From positions 1-64,000 of the forward strand of contig NZ_CP119082.1 of assembly GCF_029027965.1 (NCBI RefSeq): a DNA stretch of 64,000 bases. Direction: 5' to 3'. The notes under the pieces are model-generated. The model was not told the origin of the DNA. It saw only the letters and a program-made list of their open reading frames with translations, and ran no database searches. This document shows, piece after piece, positions 48,372 to 56,819 of this stretch. The stretch's first letter is position 1, and every line of letters begins with the position of its first letter. Position numbers and translations under genes: made by a program. The DNA comes from Paracoccus sp. S3-43 (lineage in GTDB: Bacteria > Pseudomonadota > Alphaproteobacteria > Rhodobacterales > Rhodobacteraceae).

Positions 48372-48563
48372 CTAGTCCCTGGGCGCGGCATGGGAACGCC
48401 CCGCGACGAACCAGTCCTGCGGCGGGGTTTCCTGGAAGATGATCGTGGTCGCGGCGGGGCTGATCCCGGCGGTCTCATGCAGCAGGCGGGTGATGCCTTC
48501 GGCGATCTGCTGCTTGGCCTCGGCGCTGCGGCCGGGGAACATCTCGATACGGATCAGCGGCAT
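48372..48563 (-). CDS. 4-oxalocrotonate tautomerase family protein
   Basis: 63 aa. It starts MPLIRIEMFPGRS, so Pro2 becomes the N-terminal catalytic proline after Met removal. The rest (AEAKQQIAEGITRLLHETAGI, then TTIIFQETPPQDW) fits the family. In this operon it may tautomerise enamine/imine products of the dehydratases (inference). It lies 9 bp from both neighbours. Confidence 0.9.
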   Translation of the reverse strand: MPLIRIEMFPGRSAEAKQQIAEGITRLLHETAGISPAATTIIFQETPPQDWFVAGRSHAAPRD

Positions 48564-48572
48564 GGGGTTTCC

Positions 48573-49577
48573 CTACTTGACGACGAAGCCATGTGCGAAG
48601 GGGTCGCGTTCGTCGTCGATGAAGATTGTGTTGATGCCGGTCTGTCGGGCCCATCCTGCGATGGAGGGGATGATGGCGGGACGGCCTGCGACGGTGGTCG
48701 CGGCCTCGACGCGGCCCTTGAAGATGCTGCCGATGATGGATTCGTGGTGGAATTCGTCGCCGACCTTCAGCCTGCCCTTGGCCGCCAGCTGCGCCATCCG
48801 GGCCGAGGTGCCGGTGCCGCAGGGGCTGCGATCGATGGCCTTGTCGCCATAGAAAACGGCGTTGCGGGCATGGGCGCCGGGCACGGTGGGGGCGCCGGTC
48901 CACTGGATATGGCTCAGCCCGTGGATCGCCGGATGCTCGGGATGGACGAAGTCGTATTTCGCGTTCAGCGCCGCGCGCAGCTTCGGCGACCAGCCGATCA
49001 GTTCGCCCGCCGTGTGGTCGGCCATGTCGCGGAAATTCTTCTGCGGCTCGACGATGGCGTAGAAGTTGCCGCCATAGGCCACGTCCACGACGATCTCGCC
49101 CAGGCCCTCGACCTGGGCGCTCAGGCCCTCGGCGTGAAGGAAGCCCGGCACGTTGGTCAGGCGCACTTCCTCGACATAACGGCCCTCTTGCCGGTATTCG
49201 ATGTCGACCTTGCCCGCCGGGGTCTCGATGGACAGGCGGCCGGGGGCGCGGGGAGTGATGAGGCCGTTCTCGATGCCCATGGTGATGGTGCCGATGGTGC
49301 CGTGTCCGCACATCGGCAGGCAGCCCGAGGTCTCGATATAAAGCACCGCCACGTCGCAATCGGGGCGCGTGGGGGGATAGAGGATGGCGCCCGACATCAT
49401 GTCGTGGCCGCGCGGCTCGAACATCAGGCCGGTGCGGATCCAGTCGAAGTAGCGCAGGAAATGGGCGCGCTTTTCCAGCATGTCGGCGCCTTCCAGACGC
49501 GGCGCGGCGCCCGCGACCAGGCGGACCGGGTTGCCGCAGGTATGGCCGTCGAGGCAGGGGAAGATGTATTGGGTCAT
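48573..49577 (-). CDS. 4-hydroxyproline 2-epimerase (proline racemase family)
   Basis: 334 aa. Both catalytic Cys are present: Cys90 (PMCGHGTIG) and Cys253 (RSPCGTGTSA). The neighbours (D-amino acid oxidase type enzyme, DapA-type deaminase, hydroxyproline dehydratases) point to epimerisation of trans-4-hydroxy-L-proline to cis-4-hydroxy-D-proline rather than proline racemisation. ATG 49577 was chosen over the longer frame. It lies 8 bp downstream of the oxidase gene. Confidence 0.9.
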   Translation of the reverse strand: MTQYIFPCLDGHTCGNPVRLVAGAAPRLEGADMLEKRAHFLRYFDWIRTGLMFEPRGHDMMSGAILYPPTRPDCDVAVLYIETSGCLPMCGHGTIGTITMGIENGLITPRAPGRLSIETPAGKVDIEYRQEGRYVEEVRLTNVPGFLHAEGLSAQVEGLGEIVVDVAYGGNFYAIVEPQKNFRDMADHTAGELIGWSPKLRAALNAKYDFVHPEHPAIHGLSHIQWTGAPTVPGAHARNAVFYGDKAIDRSPCGTGTSARMAQLAAKGRLKVGDEFHHESIIGSIFKGRVEAATTVAGRPAIIPSIAGWARQTGINTIFIDDERDPFAHGFVVK

Positions 49578-49585
49578 GGTGGCCT

Positions 49586-50803
49586 TCAAAAGCGGGCTGG
49601 AGAGAAGGGGGCCAGGTCGATGGCGGCCGGTTGCCCGGTCAGAATGTCGGCGACGATGCGGGCGGTGCCCGCCGATTGCGTCAGGCCCAGATGGCCGTGG
49701 CCGAAGGCGCAGGTGACGTTCGGATGGCCGGGCAGCGGGCCGAGGGCGGGCAGGCTGTCGGGCAGCGACGGCCGGAACCCCATCCATTGCGTGCCGCCGG
49801 CGGTGCGCAGGCCGGGCAGGAAGGCGGCGGCTTTTTTCAGCATCGCCTCGGAGCGTCTGAAGTTTGGCGGCAGGTCCAGCCCGCCCAGTTCCACCGCCCC
49901 GCCGACCCGGATTCCCGACGACAGCCGCGTGACCACAAAGCCGTGCCCGCCGAAGGTCACCTGGGTGCGCAGGTCGAAGGCGTCGCCCGGCAGGGTGGTG
50001 TTGTAGCCGCGCTCGGTCTCCAGCGGGATGCGCACGCCCAAGGTGCGGGCCAGCCGGTGCGAGAAGGCGCCCGCCGCCAGCACCACCCGGCCCCGCATCG
50101 CGCCATTCGCGGTCAGCACGCCGTCCTCGGTCAGCGCGGTGGCCTCGACGATGGCGATGCTGCCGCCATCGGCGCGGAAGCGTTCGGCCAAGGCGAGGGT
50201 GAAGTCGCGCGGATCGGCGATGGAATACCAGCCGGGGGTGAAGGTGCCATGGGTGAATCGCGGCGACAGTCCGGGCTGGATCTGCGCCATCTGTTCCGGG
50301 GTCATGTGCCGGAAGTCGATGCCGTGATCGGCCCGCGCCCGCCAGCCGGGCAGCGCGGCGTCGAATTCGGCCTGGGATTCATAGACCTGGAGATTGCCCT
50401 CCTTGCGCAGCATGGGGGCCGTTCCGGTGGCCGCCAGGAAGGGTTCCAGTTCCGCCCGGGACAGATCCATCAGCGCGGTCTGCGCGGCGGTCGAGGCCGC
50501 GACCCGCGAAGGCTGGCAGGCGCGCCAGAAGCGATAGCCCCAGGGCGCGATCTTCAGCGCATAGGCGGGCGGCACCGACAGCGGTCCCAGCGGATCCAGC
50601 AGCCATTTCGGCGCCTTGCGGATGATGCCGGGCGAGGCCAGGGGCAGGATGTCGGTGAAGGCGAAGGCCCCCGCGTTCCCGGCCGAGGCCCCCGCCGCCG
50701 GGCCTTCGCGGTCCAGCACGGTGACGGACAGCCCCCGCGCCTGCAAGGCCAGGGCCGCCGACAGGCCGACGACGCCCGCCCCGATGACGATCACATCCGC
50801 CAT
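49586..50803 (-). CDS. FAD-dependent D-amino acid dehydrogenase, probable D-hydroxyproline oxidase/dehydrogenase
   Basis: 405 aa. FAD motif VIVIGAGVVGLSAALALQARG at the start; the DadA-type C-terminus has GTQWMGFRPSLPDSLPALGPL and CAFGHGHLGLTQSAGTARIVAD. In the pathway it would oxidise cis-4-hydroxy-D-proline to delta1-pyrroline-4-hydroxy-2-carboxylate. Encoded 1 bp after the ABC ATPase gene stop. Confidence 0.88.
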   Translation of the reverse strand: MADVIVIGAGVVGLSAALALQARGLSVTVLDREGPAAGASAGNAGAFAFTDILPLASPGIIRKAPKWLLDPLGPLSVPPAYALKIAPWGYRFWRACQPSRVAASTAAQTALMDLSRAELEPFLAATGTAPMLRKEGNLQVYESQAEFDAALPGWRARADHGIDFRHMTPEQMAQIQPGLSPRFTHGTFTPGWYSIADPRDFTLALAERFRADGGSIAIVEATALTEDGVLTANGAMRGRVVLAAGAFSHRLARTLGVRIPLETERGYNTTLPGDAFDLRTQVTFGGHGFVVTRLSSGIRVGGAVELGGLDLPPNFRRSEAMLKKAAAFLPGLRTAGGTQWMGFRPSLPDSLPALGPLPGHPNVTCAFGHGHLGLTQSAGTARIVADILTGQPAAIDLAPFSPARF

Positions 50804-50804
50804 G

Positions 50805-51527
50805 TCAATGCGTGGCTGACAGGAATTTCTGCAATTCGGGGTCTCTGGGATTTCCGAACAGCTGCTCGGGCGGGGCGATCTCGGCCATCACGCCCTTGTG
50901 GAAGAAGGCCACCCGGTCGGACACCTCGCGCGCGAATTTCATCTCATGCGTGACGCAGATCATCGTCATCCCCTCGCGCGCCAGCATCCGCAACGTGTCC
51001 AGAACCTCGCCCACAAGCTGCGGATCGAGCGCCGATGTCACCTCGTCGAACAGCATGTAGTCGGGCGACATGGCCAGGGCGCGGGCGATCGCCATGCGCT
51101 GCTGCTGGCCCCCCGACAGGCGCGAGGGATAGACGGCCAGCTTGTCGCCCAGACCCACATGGTTCAGCTGCTTGACCGCCTCGGCCTCGGCCTCGGCCTT
51201 GGACCGGCCCAGCACCTTGCGCTGCGCCAGCATGACGTTTTCCAGCACGGTCAGGTGCGGGAAGGCGTTCCATTGCTGGAAGACGATGCCGATCTTGCGG
51301 CGCAGCCTGTTCAGGTCGGTGCCCCTGGCATGAACCTCGGTCCCGTCGACCAGGATGCGGCCGGAATCGATCGGCTCCAGCCCGTTGATGCAGGTCAGCA
51401 GGGTGGATTTGCCCGACCCCGATCCGCCGATGACCGTCACCACCTCGCCCTTGCTGACGGTCAGGTCGATGCCCTTCAACACCTCCAGCGTGCCGAAGGA
51501 CTTGCGGACGTTTTCGATCTCAATCAT
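50805..51527 (-). CDS. Amino-acid ABC transporter ATP-binding protein
   Basis: 240 aa, polar amino acid uptake type (GlnQ/HisP group). Walker A GGSGSGKSTLL, signature LSGGQQQRMAIARAL, Walker B YMLFDEVTSALDP, and H-loop CVTHEM. It overlaps the permease gene by 8 bp. Part of the hydroxyproline operon and probably drives hydroxyproline uptake. Confidence 0.94.
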   Translation of the reverse strand: MIEIENVRKSFGTLEVLKGIDLTVSKGEVVTVIGGSGSGKSTLLTCINGLEPIDSGRILVDGTEVHARGTDLNRLRRKIGIVFQQWNAFPHLTVLENVMLAQRKVLGRSKAEAEAEAVKQLNHVGLGDKLAVYPSRLSGGQQQRMAIARALAMSPDYMLFDEVTSALDPQLVGEVLDTLRMLAREGMTMICVTHEMKFAREVSDRVAFFHKGVMAEIAPPEQLFGNPRDPELQKFLSATH

Positions 51528-52173
51528 GGGACCACCGTTTTTCGAGATAGCCGCCGAACCGGGCCAGCGGGAACGAGATGACGAAGTAAAAGGCCCCGCA
51601 GATCAGCAGCAGCAGCAGCGGTTCCTGCAACCGGGTGATCAGGATCTGCGTGGATTTCAGCAGTTCCGTCACCTGCACGATATAGACAAGCGCGGAATCC
51701 TTCATCACCCCAAGCGCCAGCCCGATCCAGGACGGCAGCGCCACCCGCGTGGCCAGCGGCAGCACGATTTCGCGCATGTCCTGGCCCCAGCTCATGCCCA
51801 GCGACCGCGCGGCGCGCCGCGTGGTGACCGGCACCGCCTCGATCCCGCCGCGCACGATCTCGGAACAGAAGGCGGCGGTGTAGAGCGACAGGATGATGCA
51901 GGCGACCGTGAAGCCCGACATGTTCAGCCGCAGGATCGTGCCCAGAAAGGCATTGGCCAGCACAAGCTGGATCAGCAGCGGGATCGACCGGAAGACGTCC
52001 AGAACAAAGGTCAGCGGCGCGGCCCAGACAGGCCCGACCTGATAGCGGAAGATGCCGAAGACGATCCCCAGCACCGTGCCCACCGCGACCGAGATGATCG
52101 TGACCAGGATCGTCATGCCCGCGCCACGGGCCAGGAAGGCGAAGTCGGCGGCGGTCAATGCGGTATCGAACAT
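51520..52173 (-). CDS. Amino-acid ABC transporter permease
   Basis: 217-aa HisM/GlnP-type permease with about five membrane segments. The EAA loop lies in RRAARSLGMSWGQDMREIVLPLATRVALPSW. Starts 13 bp after the sister permease and overlaps the ATPase gene. Confidence 0.92.
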   Translation of the reverse strand: MFDTALTAADFAFLARGAGMTILVTIISVAVGTVLGIVFGIFRYQVGPVWAAPLTFVLDVFRSIPLLIQLVLANAFLGTILRLNMSGFTVACIILSLYTAAFCSEIVRGGIEAVPVTTRRAARSLGMSWGQDMREIVLPLATRVALPSWIGLALGVMKDSALVYIVQVTELLKSTQILITRLQEPLLLLLICGAFYFVISFPLARFGGYLEKRWSHD

Positions 52174-52186
52174 GGCCCTGCCCCCC

Positions 52187-52852
52187 TCAATACCGGAACA
52201 GCCGGGCGGCGATCAGCCGCGCGCCCAGGGTGATGACCTTCGTGATCACATAGAAGATCACGGCGGCCAGGGCGAACAGCTCGAAGGTGCGGAAGGTCAG
52301 CGCGTTCAGATCCTGGGTGACCCCATAGAGGTCGCTGTTCATCCCCACCGTGACCCCCAGCGAGGTCATCAGGATCGCCCAGACCATCTGGTTGGTCATC
52401 GGCAGGAAGGCGATGCGCAGCATCTGCGGCAGCACCACATGGCGGAAGGCGCCTGCCTGCGGAAAGCCCAGCGACCGCGCGGCGCGGGCCTGGGTGTCGG
52501 GGATCGCCTTCAGCGCGCCGCGGAAGTTCTCGGTCAGATAACCCGCGTTGTTGAAGGTGATGCCCAGCAGGATCGAGGCGAAGGGCGACAGGTGGATGCC
52601 AAAGCTGCCCAACCCGAAATGCGCCATGTAGATCTGGAACAGCGCGGGCGTGTTGCGCGCGATCTCCACCCAGGTCTTCGCGATGGCGGACAGCAGGCGG
52701 AGGCCCGACAGCCGGAACACGGTCAGCAGGAGCGCCAGAAGGATGCCGATCGCCATGGACAACAGCGCGATCTGCATGGTGACAAGCGCGCCGTCCAGCA
52801 TCTGCGGAAGCCGGGCCAGCGCCTGCTTCCATTGGAAGGTATAGTTGAACAT
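52187..52852 (-). CDS. Amino-acid ABC transporter permease
   Basis: 221-aa permease paired with the one above. The EAA loop is in QARAARSLGFPQAGAFRHVVLPQMLRIAFLP, and WVEIARNTPALFQIYM is typical of polar amino acid permeases. It lies 63 bp after the binding-protein gene. Confidence 0.92.
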   Translation of the reverse strand: MFNYTFQWKQALARLPQMLDGALVTMQIALLSMAIGILLALLLTVFRLSGLRLLSAIAKTWVEIARNTPALFQIYMAHFGLGSFGIHLSPFASILLGITFNNAGYLTENFRGALKAIPDTQARAARSLGFPQAGAFRHVVLPQMLRIAFLPMTNQMVWAILMTSLGVTVGMNSDLYGVTQDLNALTFRTFELFALAAVIFYVITKVITLGARLIAARLFRY

Positions 52853-52915
52853 CGGCCGTCCTGCTGCTGCCGCAAAGCGTCGGGGCCGCGCGCATCGGCG
52901 CCGCCCCGGCAGTCA

Positions 52916-53722
52916 TCAGCGATAGACGTTGTCGACCGTCAGCGGGGGCAGGTCGCCGCCGACCCATTTTTCATACAGTTCCGCATAGCGGCCGGTGCGC
53001 ACCTGCTGGTTCACGAACAGGTTCAGATAGTTGATCAGCCCGTATTCCTCGCGGTTGGTGAACAGGGCCACATAGTCGATGTCGAAGGGCGCGTTGCCCA
53101 CCACCGAGATGCCGGGGAAATTGCCGCCTTTGACGTTCGACTGCGCCACGGTCGAGGTGGATACGGTGGCGTCGATCTGGCCCTGGCTCAGCGCCAGGAA
53201 CACGTCGGCCTGGGTCTGATAGGGACGGAAGGTGCCCTCGCCCCATTCGGTGACCTGCTTTTCCAGCGCGATCGCCTCGAAGGTGCCGGCGGTGGCGCCG
53301 ACGGTCTTGCCCTTCATCCCCTCGAACGAGGTGATCCCCGAGGCGTCGTTGGCGGTGACGGCCATCTGGAAGGCGAAATAGGGGATCGACATGCCGACGG
53401 TCTTGGCCCGCTCCAGCGTGTCCGAGGTCGAGGCGACGCCCACATCCACGCGGCCCGACATCAGCGCCGGGATGCGTTCGGGGAAAGGGGTTTCGACGAT
53501 TTCCGCCGTGACGCCCAGGGCGGTGGCCAGGTCGTTGCAGTAATCCACGTCGAAGCCCACCGGGGTGTTGCTTTCGTCGCGCATCCCCATCGGCGGGAAG
53601 TCCAGCACCACCGCGCAGCGCAGCGTCCCCGACGCGATGATGTCGTCCAGCTTGTCGGCATAGGACGGCGCGGCCGCAGCCGTCGCAGCCAGAAGCCCAA
53701 GGGCCAGGGCGGTCTTTTTCAT
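52916..53722 (-). CDS. Amino-acid ABC transporter substrate-binding protein (probable hydroxyproline)
   Basis: 268-aa family 3 solute-binding protein with signal peptide MKKTALALGLLAATAAAAPSYA. The mature body has RCAVVLDFPPMGMRDESNTPVGFDVDY, PFPERIPALMSGRVDVGV and GKTVGATAGTFEAIALEKQ. ATG 53722 follows AGGAGA at a good distance; ATG 53743 would add residues without purpose. First gene of the operon leading to aconitase X. Confidence 0.93.
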   Translation of the reverse strand: MKKTALALGLLAATAAAAPSYADKLDDIIASGTLRCAVVLDFPPMGMRDESNTPVGFDVDYCNDLATALGVTAEIVETPFPERIPALMSGRVDVGVASTSDTLERAKTVGMSIPYFAFQMAVTANDASGITSFEGMKGKTVGATAGTFEAIALEKQVTEWGEGTFRPYQTQADVFLALSQGQIDATVSTSTVAQSNVKGGNFPGISVVGNAPFDIDYVALFTNREEYGLINYLNLFVNQQVRTGRYAELYEKWVGGDLPPLTVDNVYR

Positions 53723-53908
53723 GAAGTCTCTCCTGTCGGTCATGCCGGCCTTTTCACGGCCGATTCCTGCGCCCACTATCGGGCAGACCCGCCGTCAAAG
53801 CAAATTAAAAATACAAGTAATATACAGATTGCGGGCGCGCCGGGGATCGCGCTTTGTTTCCTGCATGTTTCATGTATGCAAAGCGGGAAAGCCAAAAGGA
53901 GGGATACA
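53723..53908. promoter_or_regulatory. Divergent promoter region of the hydroxyproline cluster
   Basis: 186 bp between the binding-protein gene (minus) and the Ldh2-type gene (plus). It holds an A/T-rich stretch unlike the rest of the window (about 53796-53830) and a dyad GCTTTG (53851-53856) / CAAAGC (53879-53884) just before the plus-strand ribosome site AAGGAGGG. No TTGTCGACAA site was seen here. Confidence 0.45.
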
Positions 53909-54940
53909 ATGGACGAAACGGTATCGGTCGAGGATCTGCGCCAGCGGGTCGAGCGCATCTTCCTGCGGGCGGGCATGTCGGCCGTTCAGGCGGCGCCCCT
54001 GTCGCGGGTCATCGCGGCGGGCGAACGCGACGGCTGCAAGTCCCACGGCATCTACCGGATCGAGGGCGTGCTGCGGACCCTCAGGGCGGGCAAGGTGTCG
54101 GGCACGGCGGAACCTTTCCTGGATCCGGCCTCGGGCGGGGCCATCGTCCGGGTGAATGCGGCGGGCGGCTTTTCGAATCCCGCCTTCGACCTGGGCCTGC
54201 CCGTTCTGGCCGATCGCGCCAGGGAACTGGGGCTGGCCGCCCTGCTGGTGAACGACTGCGCCCATTTCGCGGCCCTGTGGCCCGAGGGCGAGGCCGTGAC
54301 GGCGCAGGGCCTGGCCGGTCTGGTGATGTGCCCCAGCTATGCGACGGTGGCGCCTGCCGGGGGCAACCGGCCCTTGCTGGGCACCAACCCCCTGGCCTTC
54401 GGCTGGCCGCGGCCGGGGCGCGATCCCTATGTCTTCGACTTCGCCACCTCGGTCGCCGCGCGGGGCGAGATCGAGCTGCACCGCCGCGCCGGAAAGCCCC
54501 TGCCCGAAGGCTGGGCCATCGACGCGGACGGCCGGCCCACCACCGACCCCGACGCGGCCCTGGGGGGCGCGATGCTGCCCTTTGGCGGCCACAAGGGGTC
54601 GGCCATCGGCACCATGATCGAGCTGCTGGCGGGCGTCATGATCGGCGACCTGACCAGCCCCGAGGTGCTGGATTTCCTGGGAACCACGACGCTGGCGCCG
54701 TTCCATGGCGAATTGGTCCTGACGCTGTGCCCGGAAAAATTCGCCGCCGGGCGGTCGGGCGATCCCTTCGCGCGCGCCGAACGGCTGTTCGAGGCGATCC
54801 AGGGCCAGGGCGCGCGCCTACCCTCGGAGCGCCGCTATGCCGCCCGCGCCAGGGCCATGGCCCAGGGCATCGTGCTGACCCAGGCCGAGACGGCGCAACT
54901 GGACCGCTTCCTGGCGCTTGGCCTGGACGCGGTCGCCTGA
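53909..54940 (+). CDS. Ldh2/malate-lactate dehydrogenase family oxidoreductase, probable delta1-pyrroline-2-carboxylate reductase
   Basis: 343 aa. Family features: CKSHGIYRIEGVLRTLRAGKV near residue 43, the catalytic His region NDCAHFAALWPEGE, GTNPLAFGWPRPG and FGGHKGSAIGTMIELLAG. In hydroxyproline clusters this family reduces delta1-pyrroline-2-carboxylate to L-proline with NAD(P)H, which would use the products of both dehydratases here. ATG 53909 has a strong AAGGAGGG site. The long frame upstream is antisense and was discarded. Confidence 0.88.
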   Translation: MDETVSVEDLRQRVERIFLRAGMSAVQAAPLSRVIAAGERDGCKSHGIYRIEGVLRTLRAGKVSGTAEPFLDPASGGAIVRVNAAGGFSNPAFDLGLPVLADRARELGLAALLVNDCAHFAALWPEGEAVTAQGLAGLVMCPSYATVAPAGGNRPLLGTNPLAFGWPRPGRDPYVFDFATSVAARGEIELHRRAGKPLPEGWAIDADGRPTTDPDAALGGAMLPFGGHKGSAIGTMIELLAGVMIGDLTSPEVLDFLGTTTLAPFHGELVLTLCPEKFAAGRSGDPFARAERLFEAIQGQGARLPSERRYAARARAMAQGIVLTQAETAQLDRFLALGLDAVA

Positions 54941-54943
54941 ACG

Positions 54944-54968
54944 AAAAAGCCCCCCGGTTTCGGGGGGC
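54944..54968 (-). terminator. Rho-independent terminator of the DapA-family gene
   Basis: 8-bp stem of G/C (54949-54956 with 54961-54968) with a four-base loop, followed on the minus strand by TTTTT (54948-54944). It lies between the convergent Ldh2-type and DapA-family genes, 8 bp after the latter's stop. Confidence 0.8.
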
Positions 54969-54976
54969 CGGCCGGA

Positions 54977-55939
54977 TCAGGGCTTGCAGGACTGGACGGC
55001 GCCGGGAAGCTTGCTCCAGTCCCCGTACCAGGTCTTGAACTGGGCCAGCTGGCGTTCGGCCCAGCCCTTCTGGCTGGGCGTCAGCTCGTCCGTCTCGTTG
55101 AAATGCAGCCTGTATTCGGCCTCGCCTTGCAGCACCATCATGTGCTTGTAATACAGGACCAGATCGGTGCCTTCGTCCCAGGACGACAGAACCTCCAGCG
55201 CCTCGCCCAGTTCCTGCGCGCGGGTCCGGGCGTCCGGATCGCCCTTTGCCGCCGCCTTGGCAAGCGCCACGAAATGCAGGATTTCGCGCGGGATCACATT
55301 GCCGATCCCGGTGATGGTGCCGGTGGCGCCGCATTTGACATAGCCGTGATAGACGCCGGTATCGACCCCCGCCATCAGGATCACGTCGTCATCGGCACTG
55401 GTGATGTGTTCGGCGGCATAGGTCATGGCCTTGGCGCCGCCGAATTCCTTGAAGCCCAGCAGATTCGGATGGTCGGCCCGCAGGGCGAAGAACAGGTCGG
55501 CCTTGGTTTCGAACCCGTAATAGGGGCTGTTATAGATCACCGCCGGAAGGTCCGGCGCCGCCGACAGGATCGCCTTGAAATGGTGGCGCTGCGCGGCGGC
55601 CGACAGCCCGCGCGACAGCACCCGCGGGATCACCATCAGCCCCGCCGCGCCGACCTTCTGCGCATGCGCCGCATGGGCAACCGCCGATTGCGAATTGACC
55701 GCGCCGGTCCCCACGATCACCCGGATCCCCGCGCCGACCAGCCGTTCCACCCCCTCCATCCGCTGCGCGTCGGTCAGCAGCGGCCAGTCGCCCATCGAGC
55801 CGCAATAGACCACCGCCGACATGCCCGCTGCGATCAGCTCCCGCGCCTTGCGGACAAGCGCGTCGTAATCGGGGCCGCGATCGGCGGTGCAGGGGGTCAT
55901 CAGGGCGGGAATGACGCCGGTGAAAATCTGGGTGTTCAT
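54977..55939 (-). CDS. DapA-family protein, probable delta1-pyrroline-4-hydroxy-2-carboxylate deaminase
   Basis: 320-aa dihydrodipicolinate synthase-type Schiff-base enzyme. The catalytic Lys is Lys164 (LLGFKEFGG) with Tyr140 in IYNSPYYGF. The NSPYYGF form, from memory, is typical of the hydroxyproline-pathway branch, which converts delta1-pyrroline-4-hydroxy-2-carboxylate to alpha-ketoglutarate semialdehyde and ammonia. ATG 55939 follows AGGATCC. A perfect TTGTCGACAA site lies about 70 bp upstream. The next enzyme, the semialdehyde dehydrogenase, is not in the window. Confidence 0.85.
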   Translation of the reverse strand: MNTQIFTGVIPALMTPCTADRGPDYDALVRKARELIAAGMSAVVYCGSMGDWPLLTDAQRMEGVERLVGAGIRVIVGTGAVNSQSAVAHAAHAQKVGAAGLMVIPRVLSRGLSAAAQRHHFKAILSAAPDLPAVIYNSPYYGFETKADLFFALRADHPNLLGFKEFGGAKAMTYAAEHITSADDDVILMAGVDTGVYHGYVKCGATGTITGIGNVIPREILHFVALAKAAAKGDPDARTRAQELGEALEVLSSWDEGTDLVLYYKHMMVLQGEAEYRLHFNETDELTPSQKGWAERQLAQFKTWYGDWSKLPGAVQSCKP

Positions 55940-56008
55940 TGCGGGATCCTTGTGGAACGGCATGGCATTGCGGATTCGATGCCCCGCATTCTAGTCTCTG
56001 CATTTTAT

Positions 56009-56018
56009 TTGTCGACAA
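56009..56018. promoter_or_regulatory. Candidate GntR operator (perfect palindrome)
   Basis: TTGTCGACAA, with the GT-N2-AC core of FadR-subfamily GntR operators. It lies in the short region between gntR and the DapA-family gene. A nine-of-ten copy is found upstream of gntR. Confidence 0.6.
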
Positions 56019-56035
56019 GAATCCGCCATGCCGAC

Positions 56036-56734
56036 TTATAAGGCGATGGTCCGTCGTTCGTCGCGTGCCAGGAAATGCTGGATCTGGCGGATGATCTGGT
56101 CGGCATGAGTCCTGGCCAGCCGGTCGCACAGATCCACGTCGCGCGCCACGATCGCGTCGATGATGGCCTCGTGCTCGTCGACATATTCGCGCGGCAGGCG
56201 GTCGTCGAAGGACTGGTAATACAGCCGCAGCAGCCGCCGCCCCTCGTCCAGCACCCGCAGGAACAGGCTGGTGTAATAGGGGTTGCGCCCGGCTTCGGCG
56301 ATGGCGGCGTGGAAGTCGCGGTTCGAGGCGATCATCCCCAGGGCGTCCTGGGCGGACACGGCGGCGGCGAAGCGCGCCTGGTGCCTGCGGATCGCCTTGA
56401 GATCGGCAGGCTGGTGATAGGTCGCGGCAAGCCGCGTGGTGACGCGATACATCAGCGTCATGGCGTCGAAAAAGGTATGCAGGTTCAGGAAGTCGATATT
56501 GGCGACCATGGTCGAGCGGTTGGGCAGGGTTTCCACCAGCCCCTCGCCCGACAGCCGCACCAGGGCCTCGCGGATCGGCGTACGCGACATCCCGAACCGT
56601 TCGGCAAGCTGAACCTCGTCAATGGGGCTGCCGGGCAGCAGCACAAGATCCAAAATCTCGTCGCGAAGCTGGTCATAGACAAGCTTGACACCGGAGCCGC
56701 GCTTGCGTTCTGAAATGCCGCCGGCTTCTGTCAT
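56036..56734 (-). CDS. GntR-family transcriptional regulator (FCD domain)
   Basis: 232 aa. The N-terminal winged helix (about 17-80) has LAERFGMSRTPIREALVRL; the C-terminal FCD ligand domain (about 95-220) has DFHAAIAEAGRNPYY and the His/Asp metal-binding pattern. It lies within the hydroxyproline cluster and probably controls it; trans-4-hydroxyproline pathways elsewhere use such regulators. A site matching its likely operator is 29 nt upstream, suggesting self-control. Confidence 0.88.
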   Translation of the reverse strand: MTEAGGISERKRGSGVKLVYDQLRDEILDLVLLPGSPIDEVQLAERFGMSRTPIREALVRLSGEGLVETLPNRSTMVANIDFLNLHTFFDAMTLMYRVTTRLAATYHQPADLKAIRRHQARFAAAVSAQDALGMIASNRDFHAAIAEAGRNPYYTSLFLRVLDEGRRLLRLYYQSFDDRLPREYVDEHEAIIDAIVARDVDLCDRLARTHADQIIRQIQHFLARDERRTIAL

Positions 56735-56762
56735 CAATCCGGTCTCCGATGCGCGAGGGGGT

Positions 56763-56772
56763 TTGTCGACAG
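56763..56772. promoter_or_regulatory. Candidate GntR operator (imperfect palindrome) upstream of gntR
   Basis: TTGTCGACAG, nine of ten bases shared with the perfect palindrome at 56009-56018. It lies between gntR (start 56734) and the stop of the aminotransferase gene (56820). Confidence 0.55.
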
Positions 56773-56819
56773 TATGAATATTTTCCGCGCATTGCCAGAT
56801 CAATCGCGAATTGGGGCCC

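Noticed and set aside
52928..52937. TTGTCGACCG as a third GntR site
   Set aside because: It lies in the coding end of the binding-protein gene, matches only eight of ten bases and lacks the right half of the palindrome.
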